The notes under the pieces were generated by a model. It was not told the origin of the DNA. It saw only the letters and a list, made by a program, of their open reading frames with translations, and made no database searches. This document shows positions 1 to 11,656 of a stretch of DNA of 64,000 nucleotides, piece by piece. The number at the start of each line of letters is the position of its first letter. Position 1 is the stretch's first letter. This DNA comes from Solea solea (taxonomy: Eukaryota; Chordata; Actinopteri; Pleuronectiformes; Soleidae): contig NC_081142.1 in NCBI RefSeq assembly GCF_958295425.1, positions 23,842,969 to 23,906,968 of the forward strand. Reading direction: 5' to 3'. Position numbers and translations under genes: made by a program.

Positions 1-17
1 TGACAATAGAAACTCAC

Positions 18-166
18 CTGGTGAGTGCTGGAACTCCTCTGTGAGGGGAAACGAAGTTGTTTTTGAGATTGAGGTGGGTGAGGTCGTGGCTGTAAAACAG
101 CTGAGCAGGCAGCTCCTCCAGGCTGCAGCAGGACAGGTCGACCGAGTTCACCCTCTGCGACGCAAT
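18..166 (-). CDS. phlpp1: phlpp1 coding exon 4 (first leucine-rich repeat)
   Basis: The exon is 149 bp, entering in phase 0 after acceptor TGTCAG and leaving in phase 2 at CAG|GTGAGT (after base 18). It encodes IASQRVNSVDLSCCSLEELP, then AQLFYSHDLTHLNLKNNFV, the opening LRR of PHLPP1. Human and fish copies are very alike here. The next exon is outside the window. Confidence 0.93.
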
Positions 167-3100
167 CTGACACAGACAAGGTTGAGCAGCACGAGAGGCA
201 GATGTTTAAAACATGGCCACAACCGTCCACGCGACACATCAACAACACTGAATTTATGTCGATCAAAACGTCAAAGCTGCTTCTACGGACAAACAAGGTC
301 AAAAGGGAGCGCACCTTTGAGGCCATTCTGTGCCACCGCAGGTGATCTGTGTACGAGTCATAGCTGATGTAGTAGGTTTGACTCTGAGGACCCGCAGAGC
401 TGAAAGCCAGGCAGTGGCTGTGTCTCTTCACCTCCTCCACCTGCAGCACACACACACACACGCACACACACACACCCAAAAAACAACAAAAAGACTTTTA
501 ATGCAGTAGCAATGCACCAAAACAAAAAATGGAGAAGAACATGAGCATGCACGTAAAGCTTGTCGTTCGGTGACATCAGGCCGGGGTTCAGGGTTATACA
601 TGTTTTGTTTAATGGACGTGACATTGTCATGTGACTACTTCACATTAAGCTGTGTATGAAGCAAGTTGCTGCTCCCAAAGAAGAAACACACATCACCTGA
701 CCTGTTGCTGTGTCAGACGAGGACGTCTGGTCTCACAAGTCTCACGGAGAGACACGCATGCCCAAATGAAAAAAACAACCAAAAACTGCTTCTCAGACAC
801 GTCTGACAGAAAGTATAATTTAGCACAAGTCAGCATTCACTAAATTTAGCCGGTGAAACTGATTTTGCACCACAGTCTCAGTGTCTGTATCTGTCAAATA
901 ATAATATGTCACAAAACACTCTTTCTGAACCCACTTCAAAGTAAAAGAACTGAATTAAAAAGACTCATATTACCATATTTGCAGGACCAGAAGATGTGAG
1001 CACGGCTTCATACTGAAGACTTGAATAAGGTGACATATTTAAATGACGTTATTTACGGCTATTTTTAAAGGCAAACCTTGTGCAGCTTGTCAGGAGACAC
1101 ACACTCCCTGTGTGAACAGCTGAGGTGCATGAGACACGGCAGATCAACAGCGCACTTCACACATCCAGCGTCGCCCATAAATAAGTCTTCATGAAATAAA
1201 TGTGACGCATGTTCTGAGCAAAACCGTTTTTCTACTTCCCTTTGGTTCCCTCCGTCTTAGGCGGCGTGTTTTTGCTTATGTTTATGTGATGACAACAGCA
1301 GTCAGGACTAAACCGCACTGAAAATATTTTTGAAAATAGGTCAGAGCATGACTCAGGCTTTTTTTCTGCTGGTTCAAGATACACCCTATACTAAAGGAGA
1401 AGCCACATGTGCAATTCTTCTCAGATTTTCCGTTCTTTCTCACGACAGTGGTGTCTGTGTTGACACTGCTTCCACATTTCAGATGATTCGTTCCACTGTG
1501 TTGCGAAAAAACAGTCGTGCTGTGTGTGTTTTCACGCTATAAATAAGCCACATGCACTGGTGTGAGGGCACAGCACGTTCTAGCTGATAATAGTAGAATT
1601 TATAACTTTCCAGGTGTTCACTTTTATGGAAGCCCATTTCTGCCAGAAAAAAAAATAGGTAAAACTTTGCTCTGATAATAAAATTATCCTCAAAGTAAGT
1701 CGAAATTATGAGATAAAAAAGCCGCAATTATGAGATAAGAAGTGTGCATGCACCTAAACGGCAAGGTTTGTAATGGCCCTTTCTGTAACAATGGTAATTG
1801 TTGTCATTGTTCATGTTGTGAAGGGACGTCTTAGAGTGACGGACCGGAAGTGAAAGTTGAAGAGTCCGGGGGTTGACAACTACAGCTGTCTGTTCATACT
1901 GTATCTCATAATTCGGACTTTTATTCTCATAATTTTGACTTTTTTGTCCTGCTTCAGAATGAACGCGTATTTTTGGCTAATCGACAAATACACATGTCAC
2001 CGTGGCATATTTTATGACAATTGTAATACCGTTTCCTCAACTAGAGTGGGACCCCCCTAGAGCAAATCCGACTTTGTGTGACTTTAAAACGATTTATTTT
2101 GGATTGTTCTGTGTTCTAGGCTTTGTTCACAAATCTTTCCAAAAAAAAGTCTGTATGTGAAACTGTTGTGTTTTGCAGGTGTTTCTTGCCTCCCTTCAAC
2201 AAATGAGAGGGAGGGGACTGTAGAATACCTTACATATCATGGCAGGTATAAACCAATTTGAACTGTGATTTTTAAAACTTCTGTATGCAGTGCATTGACC
2301 TGCAGTTTGTCTGAGAACTGCTCAGCAGGAGGTGAACGACCTCAGAGTTTCAAAAACAAATCTGTTTTGCTCTGCGGGGTCCAAACCACACAAAGGGGAA
2401 AAACTGTCTCTATGAGGCAACTTTACATGTTCTCGTTCATGAAGAGACTGAATGACGACATGAAATGTACCCACCTTTCCTCCGATGAGGGGGAGGATGT
2501 GCATCTTGCCGGTGTGGGCGTGTTTCACGGACGAGACAATGAGGCAGGTTCCACTCAGTGTGACCTGACGCTTCGACCAGCGGTTCACTGGCAGCGCGAG
2601 CTTCCCCTTGCGAACGTTGAACACGCCGTAGAGCTGCACACGCTCAGAACCGCCCACACTGCGAGGCTTACCTACGGAGACAGAGAGACAGAGAGAGAGA
2701 GAGAGACGGAGAGAGATTACTCTAAATATCGTGACAGCAGCAAACTTCTACATAACGTAGGAACTTATATGAAGCCACCAAATTCAAGGACTTTCCAGGA
2801 CCAGTTCCCTCAATTTAAGGACTGAATGCGCTGACACAACTTAAGATGGGAGGACAACTTTTAAGAGTCTCTTCGCCCACGGCGTCGACTTTTATTGATT
2901 TGCAGCACGCTCTGCATCTGGACAAGTGATTGTCCTCAGGATCTTGGGTCAAAGTCAGTCTTTGGTGAGACAGAGATCTTGGAATCTTCGTCATTTTCTC
3001 TCTCTCTTGTTTAACTTTACTCGCTCATTGTTCTGTGTGGAATCTTACGTCTGGCGGAGAGAGAGACAGTGACTTTGACTCTGCGTTTGTCCTGTGTAGG

Positions 3101-6100
3101 CCTCGTCTACATACATCAAACAATGCAGGGCATGTAACAGTAGGTGGCGCCATAACAAACAAGGGAGATATTTACCTAAACATCAACTTCACTTCTTTAC
3201 TGCACAAAATTCAATGACCCATGTCTATTAAGTATTTCGATTGCGATTTCAAGGACCTGTGGGGACCCCGTGTTAGGTTAATTAATTAAAACTTAATTTT
3301 ATGTTATGTTGTTTAAAAGAGAAAAATAACTAACTAACAAATTCAGCAAATTTGTCCTGACCCCAGTGTTTGGGAGTCACTGCTGTATATGATGTTGTCC
3401 AGCTTGCTGGCAAACCCGAGTATGATGGTTATTGCTTTTTAAACAACAGAGATACACAGCAGCGCAGCAAAGCTCTGTGGGTTTTTGTGAATCAGCTCTC
3501 ACGCTGGGGCCTCTCTTTCAGAAAGTGAGAGCAGCAGGGAGATGTGTGGTTATGTAAGCGAACTGTAGCTAATAGCCCGAGGGCTGAGTGAGTGAACAAG
3601 TCACTCAGGCGCGAGTTGTTACATCGCTGGCACCACAAGCTACCACAGTTCAGTAAAGACACAGGCAGTAGTAGAGGTGGTGGTGGTGTGGGGGGGGGAG
3701 GGCTGTCTGTGTTACTGCTCTGTGCGTCTAAATCCAACTTTCTTAAAAACCTGCTCATTTTCTGCTGAGAAGAGGTGAAACACGACACACACAGAGTCGA
3801 GGCCTTCAATCAGATTAGCTTGTTATGCAACACTAAGCGTCACTTTGGTTGAGTGGAGATTATCAAGCATCCATTCGGGATCAAACCTACTCAAGTGTGT
3901 CCGCGTCAAAGAGCTTCAAATGTCAGGGTCAGAGTCAATGTCTTGTTTCTTTTTTAAAATCATATAATTCCAGATATTACATCAACAATTGCTTGATGTA
4001 ATTGTTAAATAACAATCACATCAGGGACACTTGATGAATTGTTTCGGTTTGGGAAAGGAAATAAATACTTTTCGACCACATTGAAAAAGCGATTAAACCA
4101 CTTAATTTGTTTTTAAAAGAAAATCTGTTTCAAGATTTCATACTTTACAACCATTTAAGTTACAGTGGAAGGAAAAATAAGAGTCAATATAACTGGATGA
4201 GGAAATCAATTAGTGAATCAGTTCAGACAAAGTTGTGTGAAAAACCAGACACACAATTTTAGCTATTTCTGACATTTTATAAGCAGAATAATTAGCCAAG
4301 AAGAAGAGTGCCAGGTTTACTTTCTATTTAATAATCAATAGTTGCAGGGCTGGTAAATCATTTTATATATCCATTAACATAAAAGGTACTGGAGTAAGTA
4401 AAGTTTTTTTTAATAAAATAGTTGCCCCACATTTTAAGCAGATGATGTATAAACTTTAATGGTGGTTTAATGGTCTTTCAGTTACTTCATTCAGCCAATA
4501 TTTAACATGTTGAGATTGTAAATCTACGCTTCTTCCAGCAAAGTAATATTTACCATGAAAAGTACACAGAAGAAATCTTCGCAGCAACTTGTTCATTAAC
4601 CTGTTCATTTAAGACATTGCAATATATATCTACAAATGCAAGGGACTGCAATCATCAGCCAGTTCAGTAGCCACATTACTGTCCAACAGTTCGTTTGACA
4701 GGCTTCAAACTTGGGAGGTTACTTACAAAGGGCATCAGTGTGTACAGTGCCAACTCTGACAGTGTTTGGATGAGAAATGCTAGAGATGTCCATAGAAATG
4801 TGACAGATATATAGCTGAAAGAGCTGCTTCCACTTCCTCACACAAACCCAAAACTACACAAAAATAGGTCCATATTTAATGGGTACTGTACGAGCAAAAT
4901 AGAAAATGAAGTATATTATAATTTTGAAAAACCCCAAGGTAATTTCTAGCTTTTTCCCTGACCAACAGTCCAACATAGAAATGATGAAGATGGAAACGGC
5001 AACAATGACTGAAACTATTCATCCATTATTAAAATAGTTGACCAGTTTTTCTCTCGGTCGACTCAGTCAGCAGTTCTGTTGTATCACTGCCATGCATAAT
5101 TCCAGGGCTTTTCGCAATTTATTCCAGGATGTAGGATCTGCCCACATGAAAGCTCCTTTTCAGATCTCTGAACAGAGCAGAGTACAAACAGGAACAGCGA
5201 GTCCTGAACATACAGAGAAACATGACGCAAGCAAACATCAGTGAAGCGGTGGTGGAAGAAACCAAAAGACGAAACGTCAGTGACGGTGACATCACGCGGT
5301 TTCTTTGACCGCTATGAATGAAGGGGTAAATCGGTTCCGATCCTTTCAAAACACGCCCCGTTTTAAAATAAACAGTAAAGTGGAATGTGTATTGTCTGAG
5401 TTTCTTTCCGTCCATTTCTCTCAGTGTTGAACATCCCGTCTCATTTCCTGTCCGTGATACGACCCAACCTTTTTTTTGCCGCATCTTGTCCTGGACAAAC
5501 TTTTCTTTATGATATGTGACAATAAAGTTAATATCCTTGAGTTTGGACTGTAAGATGGACAAATCTCAAGTTCAAGTCAAATTCAAGTTGTGTAATGTCT
5601 ATATTACATTTTCTGATGTAATATAGACATAACACAACAAAATAATTTGAGGATTAACCAAAAATTTAAATAGCCCTATATCTGAAGTCTAAATCTGCAA
5701 TTTCCAATCTTTTTTTCTGAGGATGTACCACAAACTTTCACTGAATCCAAACCAGCCTCTTAGTTCTGGACCATGGTAGCATTCATTAGGAACAAACCTC
5801 GGCTCTTATGGTTTTCTGGTTTCATATTAGATTTTAGTGGAAAAAAAAATTGGACAATGTCTTTGTTAGGCTTTATTCTATTTCAGCTTATGTTCCATAG
5901 AAATTGTACTCCTATGTTTAATGTCAAGCACTTGTGCAATACAAATAACGCTTTTTCCTTATGATGGCAACATCAGAGGGACAAAGTGAACAACCCGTTT
6001 GTATTCAGGTCGACACATTCTGGACATCACATCATATTTAACCTTGTAAAGTAAAGCAGTGACCTCTGAGTGCTGCAGTCCCAGGATGATGAGGCGCCTG

Positions 6101-9100
6101 CTGCTGTGACCGTCTCTGAGAGATCCAAAACACTGAGGAGGTGAAATCTGAGTTCCGCTAAGGTTGATTTTCTTAGTGTCAGCACAGTGTGTGTGTGTGT
6201 GTTTAAAAGAGAGAGAGATAGAGAATACACGGCAATGTGCATTTTTCTCTTAGTCATTCTCCTTTGGCTCGATTCTGAACATCAGCATTAACAAACAAGA
6301 TTCAGGGGTTTTGTGCATAGTTTTACTTCTCCTCTTCCAAGTTCTCTTTCCTGCTTGAAAAGAGAAATACATCCTTCATTAAAGGACTGCCAGTTAACTT
6401 CCCTTTAAAAGGGGTTATATGTCAAAAAGGCACAGGTTTTACAGTAGATTATCTTATTTCATTTCATGTCAGCTTTCAGTATCTCACCACACTACTTCTC
6501 TAGGAAGTTGTATGTCGCACGGCACTTTCCCGTCATACAAACAATATTATAATAAATAATAAATTAGCCAACTATTACAAATTAGGCTGCCCTATTTCTA
6601 AATAAACAGCATGTTTCATGGCTGTGTGTAAATGTTAGTGTGCAGCAGTTAAAAGGGCCCCTGGTCTCTACAGCGTAACTATAATATGTCATGTTTTGTT
6701 CCTCTGTCATGCGAATGTGGGAGCCAAAGAGCTGTGAGGGGTGGAGAGTGGAAGGATAGGCGGGGAATTAACCCGGCTCTCTATGTGACAGTTTTCAGGG
6801 TGTGTTTGACAACTGGAAAGGAAATTAGTGTCTTTGTTTTGTGGACTATTGGTTTACAAAATGGTTTATAAACCAGCATTTCTCAATAAACAATAGAATC
6901 CAGATTGATTGTGTATCCATTATATATTATTAGCTTATCCTTTGAGGGTTGGAGGGGGAACTGGGAGCAATTCTTTTCACTGGACAAATTATGGAATGGA
7001 GCCATTATTGTCAAATTAATCAATATTGAAAATAATGACTGGTTGCAAGCCGTCTTGAGTTAATGGTTTCTTTCCGATGTGAAATAAATTTGACAAAATA
7101 AGGAAAAGACTATTCTCTAAATCTTTACAAAGAACAGAAAGTGTGAGTTAATGGTCCAAAAATATGTTATGTTCTTCTTCCTCATTATTACACCAGTAGC
7201 TCCTGATCTTTATCCCCGTCTCTTTGCTGAGGGTGTTAAAATAAGGTCACAAACAATATCCAGTTGTGTTAATCCCACAAGAGATCATGGCTGTTTTTTT
7301 ACATCCTCTTACACTGAAACAGGTTCAATAACAACAACAACAACGGCACCATAATAGGAAGAGAACCTAAATCCATTGTGCCTCATATTTTCGGTTTCGC
7401 ATCGTGTCAACAGATCACACCTGTCACCTCCAGATGTGTCTCCCTGCACCACCACACACACACACACACAGAGAGTTGTAGAGGGGAGTTTGCAGGCAAA
7501 ACATTGGGTATTGTCCCCGCAGGACAATCGCATACACTGGTTTAACAGTCCCACTGACCAAACACAATGACAGCACTCACGCTACACTGAGAATGGATGA
7601 ACAATGAATGAGCAGAGATGAAAATGGCATGGTGTAACTAGCGCCCAGGGGCAAGACTCTGACAGCTCAATTTAACACGCTTGATAAATCTTCTCAGGAT
7701 GGTTTATCAGGCGTATTAAAACATACCTGCAGTGTATTTACTGCCTAAAAATAAAACATGACGCAAGGGTTGATCAGTGTACAACTCAGAAAAATAACTC
7801 ACCAAAGTAGAAACGGATCAGGCAGCCGATTTCTGGATTCATCCCCTCCTCCTGCACCCTCCAAGCATCTTCATAGCCCAGATTGGTGAGGTACTCGTTT
7901 AATATCTGCAGAGGCCTCTCCTCATCGCCCAGCCGCCGCACAGCTCCACCATGCAGCTGGACAAAAAGGGCTGGGGTCAGACTAGAATTTATGGGCTCCG
8001 ACCATCCTCTGCTCCCCCCAGAGATCTCCAGGTCAGGCTGGACAGATGCCTGGCTGGTCAGGGGTCGAGACTGGGAGCTGCTGGCGCATTTGGAGGGAGG
8101 TTTGATTAATATGGGGGTATCTGTGTTATCCCCAGCTCCTGTCTCAGCATTTTGATCTAGTCTTGTCACTTGGTTGGAGGGGTCAGAGGTGGTGGTGGTC
8201 AGGTCTCCCTGCTGGTCCACGGCACAGTCACTGTTTGAGTGTGTTGGGGATGAAGCGAGGTCCACTTCATCAGAGGAGCTCTCAAACGGGTCAGGCTCCT
8301 CTGTGGCACTGTCACAGTTTTGGCTCATCACTGAGGAGTCTGTGCCCAAACCCAGGGCATCACTGAGTGAGTCCCGGTGCTCTGTGCTCCTGGATCCACC
8401 TGGACTGAAGTCCTCACAGGTGCTGCTCTCCATATCTGAACCTGAGTAGACACCATAACAGTCTGCCGCACTCAGACTCAAGTCCACCCCAATGTCATTA
8501 AGGTAAACCTCAGATGAGGAGTTGCTTGTGCTTTTATCATCCAACAAGTTAGAGGACAGTTTAGTGTCGAGATAATACTGTTTTATGAGTCCATTCTCCT
8601 CTCCTTTATGGTTTCTGGCGTCCACACCAACAGTTACACTGTTACTATCATCAGACTGACCATTACTGTATTTACAATTATCATTTACGTCAACTGGTGC
8701 AGCAGTTTTGCTGTTGATTCTTAGCACAGCCCCAGCTTTGCTCCCCTCCAGCTTCGAGGCTACCTCCCGCGCTGGGGTGTCCACTGTGCACAGAACGGGG
8801 CGTGGGTAGGAGGGCGTGAGCCAGTCGTGGACGTGAATGCAGCCCCGCCGGTGCTCCGATCTCACCCATGACTTATCAGAGGCCTGGAGCTGCTTGGACT
8901 GCTTCTGCCGAAGAAAAGTCCTCCTGTCAAGGCTGAGGGTGCTCAGCGGCGAGGCGGAGGCAGCGGCGCCGGCAGCCTCCGCGGAAGACAGCGCGGCAGA
9001 GGCGCTGGTCGGCGGAGCCCCCAGCGACAAATTCCTCTTGTGCCTGTGCCGTCTCCTGCTGAGCAGAGAGTTGACAGAAGTGCTGCTGTTGGCCGATGTC

Positions 9101-9414
9101 AGATTATACATGTTGGCTGTTTTCACGGCGGGCATGTTGAGGTTTTTGGCCGCACCGCCGGTGGCAACTTGATTTTGATAGATACCGTTCCTGATCGCAA
9201 TCTGGAGAAGGGAGGTGGCCGCGATTCCCTTCCCGAAGAGTTTCGCCTCTGCGCCTCCCCCGTCATCCTCTCCGATGGACGGTCTCTTTCCAGTGGAAAG
9301 CGGCGTTAATCCACTGGGCTTCATAGAGTTACTGTCACTGACACAGTCCGGTAAACCATGTGGCGCTGACGGCGTTGAGACTCCGCCAGTCCCGTTTTCC
9401 TTCACACTTTCCAT
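18..9414 (-). CDS. phlpp1: phlpp1, PH domain and leucine-rich repeat protein phosphatase 1 (5' part, partial at left edge)
   Basis: Four minus-strand exons join in frame: 7803-9414, 2475-2671, 315-440 and 18-166 (694 codons plus 2 nt). The order matches PHLPP1: a long low-complexity N-terminus, a Ras-association-like region in two blocks (RGCIHVHDW about residue 190, and LFVQLHG to IGCLIRFYFG, residues 483-538), a PH domain (about 545-645) with NVRKGKLALPVNRW and TGKMHILPLIGGK, then the first leucine-rich repeat (SVDLSCCSLEELP). The remaining LRRs and PP2C domain are outside the window. The family dephosphorylates the hydrophobic motif of AKT and PKC, at membranes and in the cytosol. The long N-terminal exon and PVNRW favour PHLPP1 over PHLPP2. 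The start is ATG at 9414, with A at -3 and G at +4. An in-frame GTG at 9441 lies just upstream, preceded by an in-frame TAG. The gene diverges from tns3. Confidence 0.93.
315..440 (-). CDS. phlpp1: phlpp1 coding exon 3 (end of PH domain)
   Basis: The exon is 126 bp and phase 0 at both ends. The acceptor is CTGCAG before base 440 and the donor is AAAG|GTGCGC after 315. The 42 residues begin VEEVKRHSHCLAFSSAG and end DHLRWHRMASK, the C-terminal PH strands and helix, including the helix Trp. A CA/GT tract lies directly upstream of the acceptor. Confidence 0.94.
441..2474 (-). other. phlpp1: phlpp1 intron 2
   Basis: About 2.0 kb between the two PH-domain exons. A CA tract sits at 448-475. At 1629-1738 there is a copy of a dispersed repeat (GCCAG followed by an A-run, then TAAAACTT and ATTATGAGATAA motifs) that is also present at 39.4 kb. 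A related ATCTCATAAT segment occurs near 1900-1945. No further exon or RNA gene was seen. Confidence 0.75.
2475..2671 (-). CDS. phlpp1: phlpp1 coding exon 2 (start of PH domain)
   Basis: The exon is 197 bp, with acceptor CCGTAG before base 2671 and donor AAAG|GTGGGT after 2475. It enters in phase 1 and leaves in phase 0. It encodes a completing Gly and 65 residues, including KPRSVGGSERVQLYGVF, RKGKLALPVNRW, GTCLIVSSVK and HTGKMHILPLIGGK. These are the first PH-domain strands and are nearly identical to PHLPP1. The exon's own first bases, GTAAGC, look like a donor site directly after the acceptor; the reading frame shows they are coding. Confidence 0.95.
2672..7802 (-). other. phlpp1: phlpp1 intron 1 (about 5.1 kb)
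   Basis: AT-rich intron between the N-terminal exon and the first PH exon. It holds a GA tract near 2680-2710, a short G-run near 3692, a perfect-looking 22-bp hairpin at 5587-5638 and GT/CA tracts near 6188 and 7453. The ORFs here (for example 5119-5562 minus) show no recognisable protein family and appear to be chance. Confidence 0.7.
5587..5638. repeat. Isolated inverted repeat (22-bp stem, 8-nt loop)
   Basis: The left arm 5587-5608 pairs with 5617-5638 at 21 of 22 positions; the loop is TTTTCTGA. Pairing does not continue outside the stem. It could be a tiny foldback transposon remnant or a structured intronic RNA. It is short for a normal pre-miRNA. Confidence 0.7.
7803..9414 (-). CDS. 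phlpp1: phlpp1 coding exon 1 (N-terminal extension and RA-like region)
   Basis: This exon encodes residues 1-537 plus one base. The donor after base 7803 reads TTTG|GTGAGT on the minus strand. The protein is Ser/Asn/Asp-rich and acidic. A basic RRRHRHKRNLS segment precedes an Ala-rich tract, as in human PHLPP1. A conserved block, LDRRTFLRQKQSKQLQ through RGCIHVHDW to RPVLCTVDTPA, is followed by about 250 poorly conserved residues. The last conserved block, ERPLQILNEYLTNLGYEDAW, runs to the splice site. Base composition rises to GC-rich around 8.9-9.3 kb, consistent with a 5' CpG island. Confidence 0.92.
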
Positions 9415-9800
9415 CGTCCCGTTAGCAAGCGGCGGCGTCACTGAGTTAGCAACAGCCCGCAGGTGGTGAACGCTAGCCCCGCGTTAGCTCGGAGCCTGTT
9501 AGCCTCACTCTACTCTCACTGGCTACAGTTTCAGCGACTGGTTAGCTTAGCATGCTAAAGTGCTGCGCAGTTCGCCCGAAAAGAGTTACTCCGCTACATC
9601 ATTCCGTCCGGTAACGCACCCGTTAGCTCTCCGACAGGAACGGACCGGCTGGCCGACATGAGAAAAAGGCGTTTCCAGCTGCTTTCCGTGGAGGCTGCCA
9701 CGAGAAGGCGCGACAGCTACTGTACAAACCCACAGCAGCAGTTATGGTCAGCGGTACACGGTGGACAGGGCGGGGTCTCATTGGATATGAATTATGAGGC
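9415..9800 (-). promoter_or_regulatory. phlpp1: phlpp1 5' UTR and promoter region (approximate)
   Basis: This stretch lies directly upstream of the phlpp1 ATG. It is CpG-containing, with repeated GTTAGC words between 9421 and 9630, and lacks an obvious TATA box. Its position and composition suggest the CpG-type promoter and 5' UTR of phlpp1. The transcription start cannot be fixed from sequence alone. Confidence 0.4.
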
Positions 9801-10324
9801 GTTTAAGTGTCAGCACAGTGCTCGGAATTATCTGCATTGTGTGTGTGAGTTTCCATTCCGAACCAAACCGCATTGCTTTAGAAAACGTACAAATCCTCGA
9901 GTTATTTTACACATTTACGTGTCCTTTTGGTGTCACGTGATCGGGTTGACAGCGTTTTACAACGAAGCAAATATAAATATTTTTTAACGTATGGGAGTCA
10001 ACACAACATCAGGCTTTTAAAAAAAAAAAGTTTAAAATACCGATTTACTGTCTGTTTATGCATAATGTTTAGTTTATATCCTTTGAAAGTTATCCTATAC
10101 GAGTTATGTGAATGCAACACGGACTGTAGTTTATTACTTTGTCATTGAGCCAAATAACAATAACATTCATTATCTCATTCTACATTCATTTGTAACTGTA
10201 AACTATGAAAAGGTCCGCAGTTTACTGTGGAATTCTGCAGTTGTTTCAAAACACGTCTTCTAGTGCCATCTAGTGGTGTAAAGAAAAATGACATCACTGG
10301 CGTGACCAGCAATTCCTGAAGTAT

Positions 10325-10431
10325 GATATATAATATATTATATTATGTTATATTATATTATATTATATTATATTATATTATATCATATCATATCATATCA
10401 TATCATATCATATTATATTATATTATATATT
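10325..10431. repeat. Pentanucleotide array TATTA/TATCA
   Basis: About 21 tandem 5-bp units, with an inner block of TATCA flanked on both sides by TATTA. It lies in the divergent intergenic region. Confidence 0.9.
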
Positions 10432-10711
10432 TGCATTGGCATTATTGACTACTTGCTTTATTGCACAATATGAAACAGAACTCTGTGTCGTTAAGAACTA
10501 CAGTACACACTTAAGTGTGTGCGTGACTGACCTGCTCTGCAGTCACTCCATATCTGTTCATATTGGCTCAAGCAAAAATGAGCAAAAAGTCCACTTGCAA
10601 AACTACAACAATTAGTGTTAGTCACTTCAGAAACCATTAAAAAGTGTAATTAAAAGAAAAGATGACCCAGTGGTAAATTTCCTCAACTTTCCTTTCCTCA
10701 AAATGTGTTCA

Positions 10712-10894
10712 AAAGTAGGTAGGCAATATAGGAAGGAAGGCAGTTTGGTCACTAGGTAGGTAGATAGGCAGTTAGGTAGGTAGCGAGGTAGGAAGCAAGT
10801 TTGGTAGGTAAGAAGGCAGGCATGTAGGTAGATAGGCAGTTAGGTAGCTAGGTAGGAAGCTAGTTTGGTAGGTAGGAAGGCAGTTAGGTAGGAA
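10712..10894. repeat. Degenerate GTAG array with a longer unit of about 77 bp
   Basis: Imperfect GTAG/GAAG words are organised in a longer unit. The series TAGATAGGCAGTTAGGTAG, then AGGTAGGAAGC, then AGTTTGGTAGGTA, then AAGGCAG occurs twice in a row. Confidence 0.75.
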
Positions 10895-11549
10895 GAAATA
10901 CATGGTCCAAGATCCCAATAATATCACGATACAACGATTCTGTGATGATCACTATATTGCAAGACAATCATATTGTGATACATTACGATATCTGCATCGT
11001 ATTGCATGAGGAAGGCTGACAATGTAGCACCAAATGGATGTTTTGACCCACACCTAATAAATAGATACATAGATAGATGTAATCCCCAAAAACTGGGAAA
11101 TGATGTGTTACAGCAGCACGGTTTCAGGCCCTTGACAACTCTAAAATACTACTATACTATAATAAAATAAAAAAATATATAAATATAATAAATGTCCAAA
11201 TCAACAATAATGAATAGTGCGAATGAGCCGCTCTGTGCAAAGTTGACATTATATGAGAATAAACCATGAGCAGAAAGTGCTTGAGTAATCAAATCAGGGT
11301 CTGTGACATAGAAATGTGTCCCTTTGTGTCTTTCACTGTTCAAATAAACCTGAAAAAATCATTCCCATGTGCCGTCTCAGTTCAAACTGCTGTGAATGTG
11401 AGCGGCGTCAGAACTGTCTTTGTCCTTATCGCCTCGTCTTATCCACACAAACAGTCTCACAGAGGGCAAAGTGCAACTGTGACAGTGTAGGTTTATCCTG
11501 GGCTCTCTCTCTCATTCTCTCTCTCTCTCTTCCTCCTCCTCCATGTCAA

Positions 11550-11656
11550 GTCTCCACCTTGTTTTTTAATAACCAGTCGCACAGAGACTTTCACTCATCA
11601 GGCTCCACAGTTGCTGTGATTTTGACTCCCTGTCACTGCAGCTACAGCACATTCAG
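11550..11656 (+). promoter_or_regulatory. tns3: Candidate non-coding first exon of tns3 (start uncertain)
   Basis: A good donor, ATTCAG|GTAAGA, follows base 11656. It lies downstream of a CT-rich tract and upstream of the first coding exon, whose acceptor at 15881 precedes 24 nt of 5' UTR, so at least one upstream non-coding exon must exist. This is the best-looking donor I noticed in the interval, but no transcript evidence is available. Confidence 0.3.

Noticed and set aside
5119..5562. 147-aa minus-strand ORF in phlpp1 intron 1
   Set aside because: No recognisable domain or splice context; the length is possible by chance in this amount of sequence.
9415..9441. Start of phlpp1 at 9441
   Set aside because: The codon at 9441 is GTG, not ATG. 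The first in-frame ATG is at 9414 with a good context, and an in-frame TAG lies upstream of the GTG.
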